47,169 nt of DNA from contig JBFISM010000010.1 in NCBI GenBank assembly GCA_041608535.1, forward strand, positions 1 through 47,169. Direction: 5' to 3'. The position numbers and the translations under genes are program-made. The notes beneath the pieces are model-generated. The model made no database searches and was not told where the DNA came from. It worked only from the letters and a program-made list of their open reading frames with translations. This document shows, one piece after another, positions 16,260-24,142 of the stretch (position 1 is the stretch's first letter; each line of letters starts with the position of its first letter). This stretch comes from JBFISM01 sp041608535. GTDB taxonomy: Bacteria > Actinomycetota > Acidimicrobiia > Spongiisociales > UBA5794.

Positions 16260-17240
16260 TCAATACTCCACGTACCAGTCGTAGGCAACGTCCGGCAACG
16301 TGTGACGCTCATGCCAGGGGCGGCCCTCGCTGCGGGCGATGGCGACGAGATCGTCCAGCCGGGGGCGAACCTCGTCGGCAACCAGCCGATCGCGCACGCC
16401 TTCCTCCGCCACGACGAGGTCCCCCCAGAGCGCCCTCCCGACCATGAACCCTGACGCACCCGCCGCACACGCGATCCGCACCTGATCGCGGAACAGCTCG
16501 TACGGATCGCCACCGGAGAGCAGCGCCCACGGCACCGGGGCCATCGCGTCCAGCTCGCGGCACGCCGCCGCCCACACCGAGCGATCGTCCTCGAAGCGCG
16601 TATCGACAGGGAACTGGACCTTGAGCACCTCCGGACCGAGAGCGCCGAGCCGCTCCACCGTATCCAGGACGAGCCGGCGTCGTTTGGCAACGAACTCGGG
16701 GGAATCCGTGGTCAGCCCGGGTTCTATCGCATAGGCCAGTGGCTCGAGGAAGAGCGGGATGTCATGGGTCGCACAATCGGCTATCACCGACGAGATGAGC
16801 CGGTCCTGGGCGTCGGTGACGGCGCCAGCGTCGGGCCGATAGAGAACCAGCATCTTGATCCCGGAGGCCCCGATCCGCTTCGCTTTCTCCACCCCCCAGC
16901 CTTCGAGCAGCGTCGTCATCCGGGCCGTGGGATCGCCGAGGTAGCCCTGCGCCTCCACGGCGGCGAGGAAGCCCACCGTACCGGGGAGGGTGCGTGAGGC
17001 AATGGCCTGCGCCGCCGAATACTCCGGCTCCAGCATGACGGCTGAAGCCAGGTCGCCGAGACTGTCGAGCAACCACAGCTTGATGTCCGTCATCTCCCCG
17101 GGGGCCACCGCATCCGGGTCGTCGGGACGCAGTACGACCCGCAACGCATCGCGATGGTCGATCGCCAAGATGGTGAACATCCCGGCCGTGTCGGCAGCGG
17201 TCGTCAGACCCCTGATCTTGCCGGGGGTGAGACTCGCCAT
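16260..17240 (-). CDS. LacD-like class I aldolase (candidate DKGP aldolase)
   Basis: 326 residues from the ATG at 17240, which shares a base with the iolC stop (TGATG). The TIM-barrel of the LacD/tagatose-bisphosphate aldolase family is indicated by FTILAIDHRDALR (23-34), IKMLVLYRPD, FLEPLAY, and EVLKVQFPV with Lys207 as the likely Schiff-base residue, then LLSGGDPYELF and GFMVGRALWGD. Directly after iolC, it most likely cleaves 2-deoxy-5-keto-gluconate-6-phosphate to DHAP and malonate semialdehyde, the role of IolJ or of the DUF2090 half of fused IolC proteins. The sulfofructose-phosphate aldolase YihT belongs to the same fold but has no supporting neighbours here. Confidence 0.8.
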   Translation of the reverse strand: MASLTPGKIRGLTTAADTAGMFTILAIDHRDALRVVLRPDDPDAVAPGEMTDIKLWLLDSLGDLASAVMLEPEYSAAQAIASRTLPGTVGFLAAVEAQGYLGDPTARMTTLLEGWGVEKAKRIGASGIKMLVLYRPDAGAVTDAQDRLISSVIADCATHDIPLFLEPLAYAIEPGLTTDSPEFVAKRRRLVLDTVERLGALGPEVLKVQFPVDTRFEDDRSVWAAACRELDAMAPVPWALLSGGDPYELFRDQVRIACAAGASGFMVGRALWGDLVVAEEGVRDRLVADEVRPRLDDLVAIARSEGRPWHERHTLPDVAYDWYVEY

Positions 17241-18241
17241 CACCGGCCTCCTTGCGCACCGACGAAGGCTTCGACCTCGTCCGCCGTGGGGAGCGCCACC
17301 GAGCAGCCATGGCGCGACACCGTGATAGCCCCACATGCGTTGGCGTAGCGCACGGCTCGTTCCCAACCGTCCCCACGCAACCGGCGGGTGATGAGTCCCG
17401 ACGCAAATGCATCCCCCGCCCCCACAGTGTTCACAACGTCGACGGGGAAGCCCGCCACATCGGTGTGTCCGTTCTCGTCGAGGATCGTCGCTCCTTCCGA
17501 TCCACGCTTGACGACGAGCACACTCGGTCCCAGCGAACGAGAGTCCACGATGTGCTCCTCGAGATCATCGCGGTGGGATCCGGGAACGGGGCTCCCGTCC
17601 ATCACCGGCGATGGATCATCCATGAGGGCCGCGTAGAACTCTTCCTCGGTGCCCACCACCACGTCGCACAGCGGCAATATCCGGCGAAGCACCCTGCCGA
17701 ACTCCGCAGCAGCGGGCCACTCGGAGGGCCGCAGATCCAGATCCATGAACACCGTGGCACCAGCGGATTGCCCTCGCTTGCCCGCATACTCGCTGGCTGC
17801 CGCGCCGGGGCCCCGGCTGAAGGCGTTCCCGGAGAGCTGCACTGCAGCGACCTCTTCCCAGGGGACTGTGGCGGCATCGTCGACGTTCACGTGGATGTCG
17901 GCGGGATCTTCCCGGTAGAACGAGAGAGGGAACCGAGATGGCGGGATCACCGCAAGCAGCGCCAGCGAGCTGAGCTTGCCCGGCTTCTCGAAAACGTAGG
18001 TCGTGTCTACACCCGCGTCGCGCAGATATCGCAGGATGAACCTCCCCACAGCATCGTCACCGATACCGGTGAGGACCGCAGAGCGGAGTCCCAACCGAGC
18101 AGTACCGATGGCGATGTTGGCCGGTGACCCACCGACCATGGCATCGAAACCGGTGACATCCTCGAACTCCGCTCCGATGTCCTGGGAGAACAGATCCATG
18201 TTGACCCGCCCCACGGTGACGAGCTCCGGCGCGGCGGTCAC
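17240..18241 (-). CDS. iolC: 5-dehydro-2-deoxygluconokinase (PfkB family)
   Basis: 333 residues from the GTG at 18241, which overlaps the SDR stop (GTGA). The PfkB/ribokinase family is shown by GGSPANIAIGTARLG at about 36-50 and NTVGAGDAFASG with catalytic Asp277. The whole N-terminal part (TVGRVNMDLFSQDIG, DAVGRFILRYLRDAGVDT, SFYREDPADIHV) is strongly IolC-like rather than generic fructokinase. It phosphorylates 5-keto-2-deoxygluconate in myo-inositol catabolism. Unlike many actinobacterial IolC proteins it lacks a fused aldolase domain; a separate aldolase gene follows. Confidence 0.9.
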   Translation of the reverse strand: MTAAPELVTVGRVNMDLFSQDIGAEFEDVTGFDAMVGGSPANIAIGTARLGLRSAVLTGIGDDAVGRFILRYLRDAGVDTTYVFEKPGKLSSLALLAVIPPSRFPLSFYREDPADIHVNVDDAATVPWEEVAAVQLSGNAFSRGPGAAASEYAGKRGQSAGATVFMDLDLRPSEWPAAAEFGRVLRRILPLCDVVVGTEEEFYAALMDDPSPVMDGSPVPGSHRDDLEEHIVDSRSLGPSVLVVKRGSEGATILDENGHTDVAGFPVDVVNTVGAGDAFASGLITRRLRGDGWERAVRYANACGAITVSRHGCSVALPTADEVEAFVGAQGGR

Positions 18242-19047
18242 GTCGGAACGTCTGCGGGGTCGATCATGGGTTGCAGCCCCCCACCCACGACGGATTGGTC
18301 GAAGTCGATGATCGAGCCGGTCATCATGCCGGACTCGGGACCTGCCAGCCACACGACCGCTGCGGCAACCTCACTCGGTTCGAGCAGCCGGCCGAAGGGC
18401 AGCGACGCCGCGGCGACCTCGAGCCAGTTGTCGGGCTGTCCGTGGATCTCCGTCTGGATGCGGTGCTCGGTGGGGGTGTTCATCCAGCCGATGTTGAGCT
18501 GATTCACCCGGATCCGGTCGCGCTGCAGGGCAAACGCGACGTTCTTGGTGAGCGCCATCAACGCACCCTTCGATGTTGCGTATGCGCTGAGAAACGGGAG
18601 CGATCCATAGGCGGCGACGGAGCCGATGTTGACGATGGAGCCCGCAGTCCCGGTGCTCCTCATCAGGCGAACGGTGCGTTGCATGAGATAGAACGGGGCC
18701 CGCACGTTGACCGCCATGAGCGTGTCGAACACCTCTCGTGGGGTGTCGACGATGCTCCCCCGGGTGCTCAGTCCTGCAGCATTCACCAGCACGTCGATAC
18801 GCCCGAACCGCTTCTCGACGGCGTCCATGAGCATGCCCGCAGCCGATGGTTGGGTGAGGTCGGCTGCGACGAATTCCACGTCGACGCTTTTGGCGGCTAT
18901 CTCCTGCGCTACTGCGTCTCCCCGGGTCGTGTCCCGCCCGGTGACAAGGATCCCCCGGGCGCCTTCGTCGGCGAAACGGTGAGCAATCGCCTCGCCGAGC
19001 CCACTCGTGCTCCCGGTGACGAGAGCCACTGCTCCATCGAGCCGCAT
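18238..19047 (-). CDS. SDR-family dehydrogenase
   Basis: 269 residues from the ATG at 19047 (MRLDGAVALVTG). A classical short-chain dehydrogenase: cofactor motif TGSTSGLG at 11-18, NAAG, the catalytic serine in NIGSVAAYG, and YATSK (Tyr/Lys). It is the first gene of the SDR-iolC-aldolase operon. A polyol, cyclitol or keto-sugar substrate is likely from context, for instance epimerising or oxidising an inositol isomer, but the sequence does not fix it. Three phased palindromes lie about 150 bases upstream of its start. Confidence 0.85.
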   Translation of the reverse strand: MRLDGAVALVTGSTSGLGEAIAHRFADEGARGILVTGRDTTRGDAVAQEIAAKSVDVEFVAADLTQPSAAGMLMDAVEKRFGRIDVLVNAAGLSTRGSIVDTPREVFDTLMAVNVRAPFYLMQRTVRLMRSTGTAGSIVNIGSVAAYGSLPFLSAYATSKGALMALTKNVAFALQRDRIRVNQLNIGWMNTPTEHRIQTEIHGQPDNWLEVAAASLPFGRLLEPSEVAAAVVWLAGPESGMMTGSIIDFDQSVVGGGLQPMIDPADVPT

Positions 19048-19138
19048 GCTGGTCACGCCTGTCCTTTCCCGGGTCGCGACGGCTGCCGCACAGCGCACGA
19101 AGATACGCAGCCGAGCTGCTTCGCGCCAGCAGACATTC

Positions 19139-19172
19139 TGTACGAGTGTCCGCCCTGTACGGGTGTCCGCCC
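19139..19172. repeat. Two tandem 17-bp repeats upstream of the SDR gene
   Basis: TGTACGAGTGTCCGCCC (19139-19155) is followed immediately by TGTACGGGTGTCCGCCC (19156-19172), with one mismatch. It lies between the SDR start and the palindrome array, in the presumed promoter region of the operon. It may be part of a regulatory site. Confidence 0.6.
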
Positions 19173-19198
19173 GCAGCAGGCGCAGCCGTGCACACCCA

Positions 19199-19260
19199 GA
19201 CCCGACGGATCATTGAGCCGATCCGACGGATCATTGAGCCGATCCGACGGATCATTGAGC
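19199..19260. promoter_or_regulatory. Three 21-bp-phased palindromes, candidate operator of the SDR-iolC operon
   Basis: The 13-mer GATCCGACGGATC is a perfect palindrome around a central A and occurs at 19220-19232 and 19241-19253. A one-mismatch copy GACCCGACGGATC lies at 19199-19211. Starts are exactly 21 bases apart, two helical turns, and each is followed by CATTGAGC. It lies about 150-210 bases upstream of the leftward SDR gene and downstream of the gene ending at 19329. The geometry suggests cooperative binding of a dimeric regulator, inferred to control inositol genes. Confidence 0.6.
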
Positions 19261-19328
19261 CCGATCGGTGCGACGGTCAGTGAAACGCCGTGGTGGACGG
19301 CTTCGAGCGGATTGCGCTCAGTGGGGTC

Positions 19329-19760
19329 TCACCAAGACTGCGGTGCATCGCTCGCAGGAAAGGACTCCTCACCCCATTCCTCGACAATCGAAGCGCCTTG
19401 CGGCGTGGTCTGATCGACCCGGTCGGACTCGGCGACGTCGGAACTCTCGCCTGAAGGTGTCGCCTCACGGTCGATCCCATCGTTGCGCCGGCGCCATCGC
19501 CGGTACAAGGCGTAGGCGCCAAGACCGGCGAGTCCGCCGAATAGGAGCTGCCGAGCGGTGAACCGGGCCAGCGCACCACGGGCAACACCGAGCACGACTG
19601 CCTTGGGCGGCGCCTGCTCGATGACGGTCTCCACGACGTTGGCCAGTGCGGCACCGGCTAGTTCCGCCGTCTTGTCGGCGATGTCGACGGCCTTCTCGAC
19701 GAGCACGTCGCCTGCCTTTTCCGCCAGCTCGGCGACATTGTTGTTAATGGTGTTCTTCAT
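19329..19760 (-). CDS. Small membrane-associated protein with C-terminal SFPASD motif
   Basis: 143 residues from the ATG at 19760, with GGGAG 7 bases upstream. The N-terminal ~50 residues form an amphipathic helix rich in Ala, Glu and Val (NVAELAEKAGDVLVEKAVDIADKTAELAG). A hydrophobic stretch follows (FTARQLLFGGLAGLGAYALY) with a basic stop-transfer RRWRRR, then an acidic linker ending EEWGEESFPASDAPQSW. The SFPASD-P-x-SW tail recurs in small actinobacterial proteins of unknown function. It diverges from the PRC-barrel gene. An envelope-stress role is plausible but unproven. Confidence 0.7.
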   Translation of the reverse strand: MKNTINNNVAELAEKAGDVLVEKAVDIADKTAELAGAALANVVETVIEQAPPKAVVLGVARGALARFTARQLLFGGLAGLGAYALYRRWRRRNDGIDREATPSGESSDVAESDRVDQTTPQGASIVEEWGEESFPASDAPQSW

Positions 19761-19994
19761 TTCTCTGACTCCCGGAGATCCTTGCGAGAACGTGGCTGCG
19801 ACGTACCCCCAACGACGCACCGACAAACCCGTATCCCCAGCGGGCCCATCCGGACTGCCGCATTTCTTGTTTACGACGAACCCACCGCGGGTAGATGATC
19901 GGTGACGGCCAGCGGACGGCCGTTTTCCATTTGGCGTTCGTTTGTGGTGCCAGATGGAACCGATCACACCACCAGCGCACCAGGAGGTGTCCCC

Positions 19995-20366
19995 ATGGAG
20001 CACTCCGACCACCGCCGGCGGGTCCTCTCCGCCGGCAGCATCAGCACCGACCCCGTCAAGAATCGCTCGGGCGACAAGATCGCCGACGTGAAAGACATCA
20101 TGATCGACCTGCCGACGGGTCGCGTCGCCTACGTCGTCATCGCACACGGGGGCGTCATGGGCCTCGGCGACAAACTGTTCGCCATCCCGTGGTCTGCGGT
20201 GCAGGTCGACCAGGAGGATCACGCCCTGGTCGTCGACCTCGCAGAAGATGTACTTGCGGCGGCGCCCGGGTTCGACAAGGACAACTGGCCCGACTTCTCC
20301 AACCCGGAGTGGGCGCGCCAGGTCCACGATTACTACGGCGTCGAGAGCGACTGGCTGCTGACCTGA
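19995..20366 (+). CDS. PRC-barrel domain protein
   Basis: 123 residues from the ATG at 19995, chosen because GGAGG stands just upstream; the frame is open further upstream without a ribosome site. A PRC-barrel (VLSAGSISTDPVKNRSGDKIADVKDIMIDL...GRVAYVVIAHGG, then KLFAIPWSAVQVD) is followed by a short tail with WARQVHDYYGVE. PRC-barrel proteins of this size in Actinobacteria and Proteobacteria are often stress-induced and of unknown ligand. A four-helix membrane protein gene follows after 65 bases. Confidence 0.88.
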   Translation: MEHSDHRRRVLSAGSISTDPVKNRSGDKIADVKDIMIDLPTGRVAYVVIAHGGVMGLGDKLFAIPWSAVQVDQEDHALVVDLAEDVLAAAPGFDKDNWPDFSNPEWARQVHDYYGVESDWLLT

Positions 20367-20431
20367 GTACTCGTCGCCATCCGCGGCAGACACTCATTCA
20401 CACAGCAACACACTTCTGAAAGGACCTCATC

Positions 20432-21037
20432 ATGACGCAACTGGAGCACCGACCATCGTCGGTCCCCGAGCGCACCACGTTTGTCGACGTGTGGGAGCGC
20501 TACGGGGGCGGTGACATCCCCGCCACCATCGGCGGGCTGCTCGCCGCCATCGGCACCCTGGTCATGCTGGCCGCGCTCATCTCGGCCGGCGCCGGCAACA
20601 TCGCCTATCAGGTCGACACGATCGACATCGACGGCAACGTGATCGAGTTCTCCCTCGCGGGAGCAATCACCGCCATCGTGGTCACGTTCGTCGCCTTCTT
20701 CGTCGGCGGCTGGGTGGCCGCTCGCATGGCTCGCTTCGACGGCCGCAAGAACGGCCTCATCGTTGCGCTGTGGATGCTCACCCTCGTCGTCGTCTTCGGC
20801 GCACTCGGCATCTGGGCCGGGGCGGAGTACAACGTCTTCGCTCAGATCGACATGCCCGACTGGGTCTCGACGTGGGACAACGAAGAAGTCGTCACCGCAG
20901 CGGCCCTCGCCGCCAGTGCAGCCGCCCTCGCCATGTTTGGCGGCGCATATCTCGGTGGGGCCGTGGGTGAGAACTACAACGTGAAGACCAACGCCGCCAT
21001 CGCCAGTGCCCGCCAGATGCCGGTGGTCGAGCACTGA
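20432..21037 (+). CDS. Four-helix membrane protein downstream of PRC-barrel gene
   Basis: 201 residues from the ATG at 20432, preceded by GAAAGGACC. After a hydrophilic head (FVDVWERYGGGD) there are four transmembrane helices: IGGLLAAIGTLVMLAALIS, AITAIVVTFVAFFVGGWVAA, LIVALWMLTLVVVFGALGIW and AALAASAAALAMFGGAYLGG. The pattern of Gly-rich helices with a GGWVAARMAR loop is seen in uncharacterised membrane proteins that accompany PRC-barrel genes. No catalytic motif is visible. It converges on iolD with a shared terminator. Confidence 0.75.
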   Translation: MTQLEHRPSSVPERTTFVDVWERYGGGDIPATIGGLLAAIGTLVMLAALISAGAGNIAYQVDTIDIDGNVIEFSLAGAITAIVVTFVAFFVGGWVAARMARFDGRKNGLIVALWMLTLVVVFGALGIWAGAEYNVFAQIDMPDWVSTWDNEEVVTAAALAASAAALAMFGGAYLGGAVGENYNVKTNAAIASARQMPVVEH

Positions 21038-21074
21038 CGGACGAGCCCGCCGACAAGAAGAACAGCTAGTACTG

Positions 21075-21111
21075 GCACCAGCGCATCGGTCAAACGCCGA
21101 TGCGCTGGTGC
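21075..21111. terminator. Bidirectional 15-bp-stem terminator overlapping the iolD end
   Basis: Perfect inverted repeat of 15 bp (21075-21089 with 21097-21111; core CACCAGCGCATCGG) around a 7-nt loop, followed on the plus strand by TTCTTCTC and preceded by AAGAAGAA, which serves the other strand. The right arm encodes the last residues of IolD (HQRIG), so it works for both converging genes. Confidence 0.8.
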
Positions 21112-22934
21112 TTCTTCTCGGCCTCGAGAGCAGCACGAGCCACCCGGACCTCTTCCCGGTCGCTCACCTCGGGTATGCCCACCTCCCACCATGCGCCGCC
21201 CTCGGTCCACGTGTACTCGTCGATCTCCATCACGATGGCGTAGCTCTTGGGTGACGCCTTGGCCCGACGCCAGGCGTCATCGAGATCGTCGAGCCGCGTG
21301 ACCTTCTCACCTTCTGCCCCCATCGCCCGAACATGGGCGAGGAAATCGACGTGGAAGTACTCCTCATGACGTGCCGTGCGCAGCAAGTTGTTGAACTCGG
21401 CTCCGCCCGTGTTCACCTGCAGTCGATTGATGACGGCAAACCCGCCGTTGTCGAGGATCATGAAGATCACCTTGTGCCCCGTCATGACGGTCGAGTACAC
21501 GTCCGAGTTCATCATGAGATACGAACCGTCGCCGACCCAGGCGATCACGTCTCCATCGCCCCGAGCCATCTTGGCTCCCCACGCACCAGCGATCTCGTAG
21601 CCCATCGTCGAATACCCGTACTCGGAGTCGAAGCTTCCCACCGACTTGGAACGCCAGCCCATGGTGAGCTCGCCGGGTAACCCACCGGCGGCCGACAGGC
21701 AGTAATCGTCGTCGTCACACAGCTCGTTGATCTTCTGGATGACCTGCGCATAGGCGGGCTTGTCGCCCACGGGACGGTCGCTCCACGAGTCCAGATAGTC
21801 GTGCCACTCGCCGATCTGGCGCTGGGCAAACTCGAGCCACTCCGCGGGCGCGCGATAGTCGCCGATCTCCTGCTGGATGGCAGCCAGGGTCACCTGGGCG
21901 TCGCCGATCACCGGGATGGCCTGCTGCTTGTGCGCATCCCAACGGGCTGTGTTGATGGCGACGAACCGCACGTCGGGATTCTTGAACACCGCCCACGAAC
22001 CAGTGGTGAAGTCCTGGAGTCGGGTGCCCACCGCGATCACGACGTCTGCATCCTCCGCCACGGCATTGGCGGCGCTCGATCCGGTCACACCGATCGGACC
22101 GGCATAGTTCGGATGGTCGTGCACGAGTGTCGCCTTCCCGGCCACGGTCTCGACGACCGGGATGCTGTGTTTCGTGGCGAACGCGGTCACGTCGGCAACC
22201 GCGCCGGAATAATGCACGCCACCACCGGCGATGATCATGGGCTTGGCGGCGGTGCGAATCGCTTCGGCCACAACGGTCACGTCTCGAGGGTCCGGCCCCG
22301 GCCGGCGGATGTGGTGCACGGTCGGCTCGAAGAACTCGGTCGGGTAGTCGTAGGCCTCCGCCTGAATGTCCTGGGGGAGAGCGAAGAACGCCGGTCCCCG
22401 GGTTGCCGGATCGAGCATCGTCGCCAGCGCCTGAGGAAGCGACTGGACCACCTGCTCGGGGCGGGTGATCCGGTCCCAATAGCGGGAGACGGGCTTGAAC
22501 GTGTCGGTGACCGTGATGGTGGGGTCGTGGAACACCTCGACCTGTTGGAGCACGGGATCCACGATGCGGTGCTGGAAGGTATCCCCAGAGAACAGAAGCA
22601 ACGGAATCCGGTTGGCGTGCGCCACCGCCGCTGCGGTCACCATGTTGGTGCAGCCGGGACCGATCGACGAGGTGGCGATCATGATCCGCCGGCCCCGCAT
22701 CGCCTTGGCGTAGGCGACCGCCGCCAGCGCCATGGACTGCTCGTTGTGACCCCGCCACGTGGGCAGTTGGTCCTGCACCGGCTGTAGCGCTTCGGCAAGA
22801 CATGTCACGTTGCCGTGACCGAAGATGCCGAAGGCGCCGGCGAAGACCGGGACGTCGTCGCCATCGACGACCGTGCGCTGCGCCAGCAGCCACCGCACGA
22901 TGGCTTGAGCGGTGGTGAGTCTGATCGTGTCCAC
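21090..22934 (-). CDS. iolD: 3D-(3,5/4)-trihydroxycyclohexane-1,2-dione hydrolase
   Basis: 614 residues from the GTG at 22934, chosen because VDTIRLTTAQAIVRWL matches the usual IolD beginning and AGGAG lies upstream; the ATG at 23000 would run into the previous gene. It is a ThDP enzyme: RGHNEQSMA carries the catalytic Glu, and VGDGSYLMMNSDVY...ILDNGGF is the ThDP/Mg motif. FGIFGHGNV and FHDPTITVTDTFKPVSRYWDR regions are IolD-specific. It opens the ring dione to 5-deoxy-glucuronate. Last gene of a three-gene leftward unit, 32 bases after the Gfo/Idh gene. Confidence 0.94.
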   Translation of the reverse strand: MDTIRLTTAQAIVRWLLAQRTVVDGDDVPVFAGAFGIFGHGNVTCLAEALQPVQDQLPTWRGHNEQSMALAAVAYAKAMRGRRIMIATSSIGPGCTNMVTAAAVAHANRIPLLLFSGDTFQHRIVDPVLQQVEVFHDPTITVTDTFKPVSRYWDRITRPEQVVQSLPQALATMLDPATRGPAFFALPQDIQAEAYDYPTEFFEPTVHHIRRPGPDPRDVTVVAEAIRTAAKPMIIAGGGVHYSGAVADVTAFATKHSIPVVETVAGKATLVHDHPNYAGPIGVTGSSAANAVAEDADVVIAVGTRLQDFTTGSWAVFKNPDVRFVAINTARWDAHKQQAIPVIGDAQVTLAAIQQEIGDYRAPAEWLEFAQRQIGEWHDYLDSWSDRPVGDKPAYAQVIQKINELCDDDDYCLSAAGGLPGELTMGWRSKSVGSFDSEYGYSTMGYEIAGAWGAKMARGDGDVIAWVGDGSYLMMNSDVYSTVMTGHKVIFMILDNGGFAVINRLQVNTGGAEFNNLLRTARHEEYFHVDFLAHVRAMGAEGEKVTRLDDLDDAWRRAKASPKSYAIVMEIDEYTWTEGGAWWEVGIPEVSDREEVRVARAALEAEKKHQRIGV

Positions 22935-22966
22935 GGGCGCCGTCTCCTCTCCTTCGGCGGGTGCGG

Positions 22967-24142
22967 TCAATCGATTCGCAGGCTGCGCACGTCCTCCCAT
23001 TGCTGCGACCCCCAGGATCGCACCATGGCGTCCGCCACGGAAGCGACCGCCAGCGCCGCATCGAAACCGGGGCTGAACGAGCGCTCCTCGACCACCGCAG
23101 TCAGGTACTCGAGCGCCTCGATGATCTTCATGTCCTCGTAGCCGAGCGAATTGCCGCCACCGGGGACGATGTTGCCCTGCTGGAAGAACTCACCGCCGGA
23201 CAGCACCTCCATGAAACCATCGGTCGGCTGCTCCTCGGGCAGGTAGAGCTTCAGCTGATTCAGGTACTCGTGGTCCCAATACGCGGCTCCTTTGGAGCCG
23301 TTCAGCTCGTAGGCCATCTGCGACTGCGGTCCGAAGATGGAGCGGTCGGCCTCGAGCGTCCCCCGCACCCCGTTCTCGAACTCGACCAGCGCTCCGACAT
23401 AGTCTTCGTTGGTGACCGTCCCCGTTGGATCACCCGGTGCCCCCCGCTCGTAATGGGTGCCGGTACCCGGCTTGGGCAGCGGTCGTTCCTTGACGAAGAT
23501 CTCCTTCACCGACACCAGCCGTCTGATCGGCCCGGCGATGTGGAGCGCCATGTCGATGGCGTGCGACATGATGTCGGTGAGAGCGCCGTGGCCCGCCTCG
23601 GCCTGGAGAAACCGCCACGACAGCAGCCCGAGACGGTCGCGCCCGTACATGGAGAAGAACCGGCCCCGGTAATGGGTGAGATCGCCGAGACGTCCTCCGT
23701 CGATGAGGTGTTTGGTGTACTGCACCATCGGCGCCCACCGGTAGTTGAAACCACACCCCGTAATGGTCCCCGCACGCCGGGCGGCAGCCTCGATCCGTGC
23801 GGTTGCGCCCGCATCGATCCCGACCGGCTTCTCGCAGAACACGTGCTTGCCGGCTTCGAGCGCGGCAACACACAGCTCCTCGTGGAGCGCATTCGGCGCG
23901 GTCACGTCGATGACGTCGATGTCATCCCGATCCAGCAGCTGCCGCCACTCGCCGGTACCGGTCTCGTAGCCGAAGACCTCCTTCGCCAGATCGATGCGGT
24001 CCGGGACACTGTCGGCGACGGCCACCAGCCGAGGGATCATGTTCCGCTCCGGAAAGTACGTGGGGATTGCACGATATGAGCGGGAGTGCGCCTGACCCAT
24101 CCAGCCGAACCCGATGAGACCGATGCCGACGCTCCGGCTCAT
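22967..24142 (-). CDS. Gfo/Idh/MocA oxidoreductase, upstream of iolD
   Basis: 391 residues. Rossmann motif GLIGFGWMGQAHSRSY at 8-23, FCEKPVGIDAGA near 102-113, and the catalytic HAIDMALHIAGP region near 190. This longer subgroup (about 390 rather than 340 residues) typically contains dehydrogenases for inositol isomers or sugar derivatives that sit with iolD. It overlaps the hydroxyacid dehydrogenase stop by 4 bases (ATGA) and precedes iolD. It is the second inositol-type dehydrogenase of the window, and may act on scyllo-inositol or a modified inositol. That is inference. Confidence 0.85.
   Translation of the reverse strand: MSRSVGIGLIGFGWMGQAHSRSYRAIPTYFPERNMIPRLVAVADSVPDRIDLAKEVFGYETGTGEWRQLLDRDDIDVIDVTAPNALHEELCVAALEAGKHVFCEKPVGIDAGATARIEAAARRAGTITGCGFNYRWAPMVQYTKHLIDGGRLGDLTHYRGRFFSMYGRDRLGLLSWRFLQAEAGHGALTDIMSHAIDMALHIAGPIRRLVSVKEIFVKERPLPKPGTGTHYERGAPGDPTGTVTNEDYVGALVEFENGVRGTLEADRSIFGPQSQMAYELNGSKGAAYWDHEYLNQLKLYLPEEQPTDGFMEVLSGGEFFQQGNIVPGGGNSLGYEDMKIIEALEYLTAVVEERSFSPGFDAALAVASVADAMVRSWGSQQWEDVRSLRID

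Noticed and set aside
16260..19047. Sulfoquinovose (sulfo-EMP) operon
   Set aside because: Kinase and LacD-type aldolase fit superficially, but the kinase is IolC-like and no sulfoquinovosidase or isomerase lies nearby.
19199..19260. CRISPR-like repeat array or repeated peptide (IRRIGSM)
   Set aside because: Units are contiguous 21-mers without unique spacers, and the repeated peptide arises only from reading the repeats in a frame without a start signal.
19761..20393. Upstream extension of the SFPASD protein frame
   Set aside because: It runs antisense through the PRC-barrel gene; the ATG at 19760 has a proper ribosome site.
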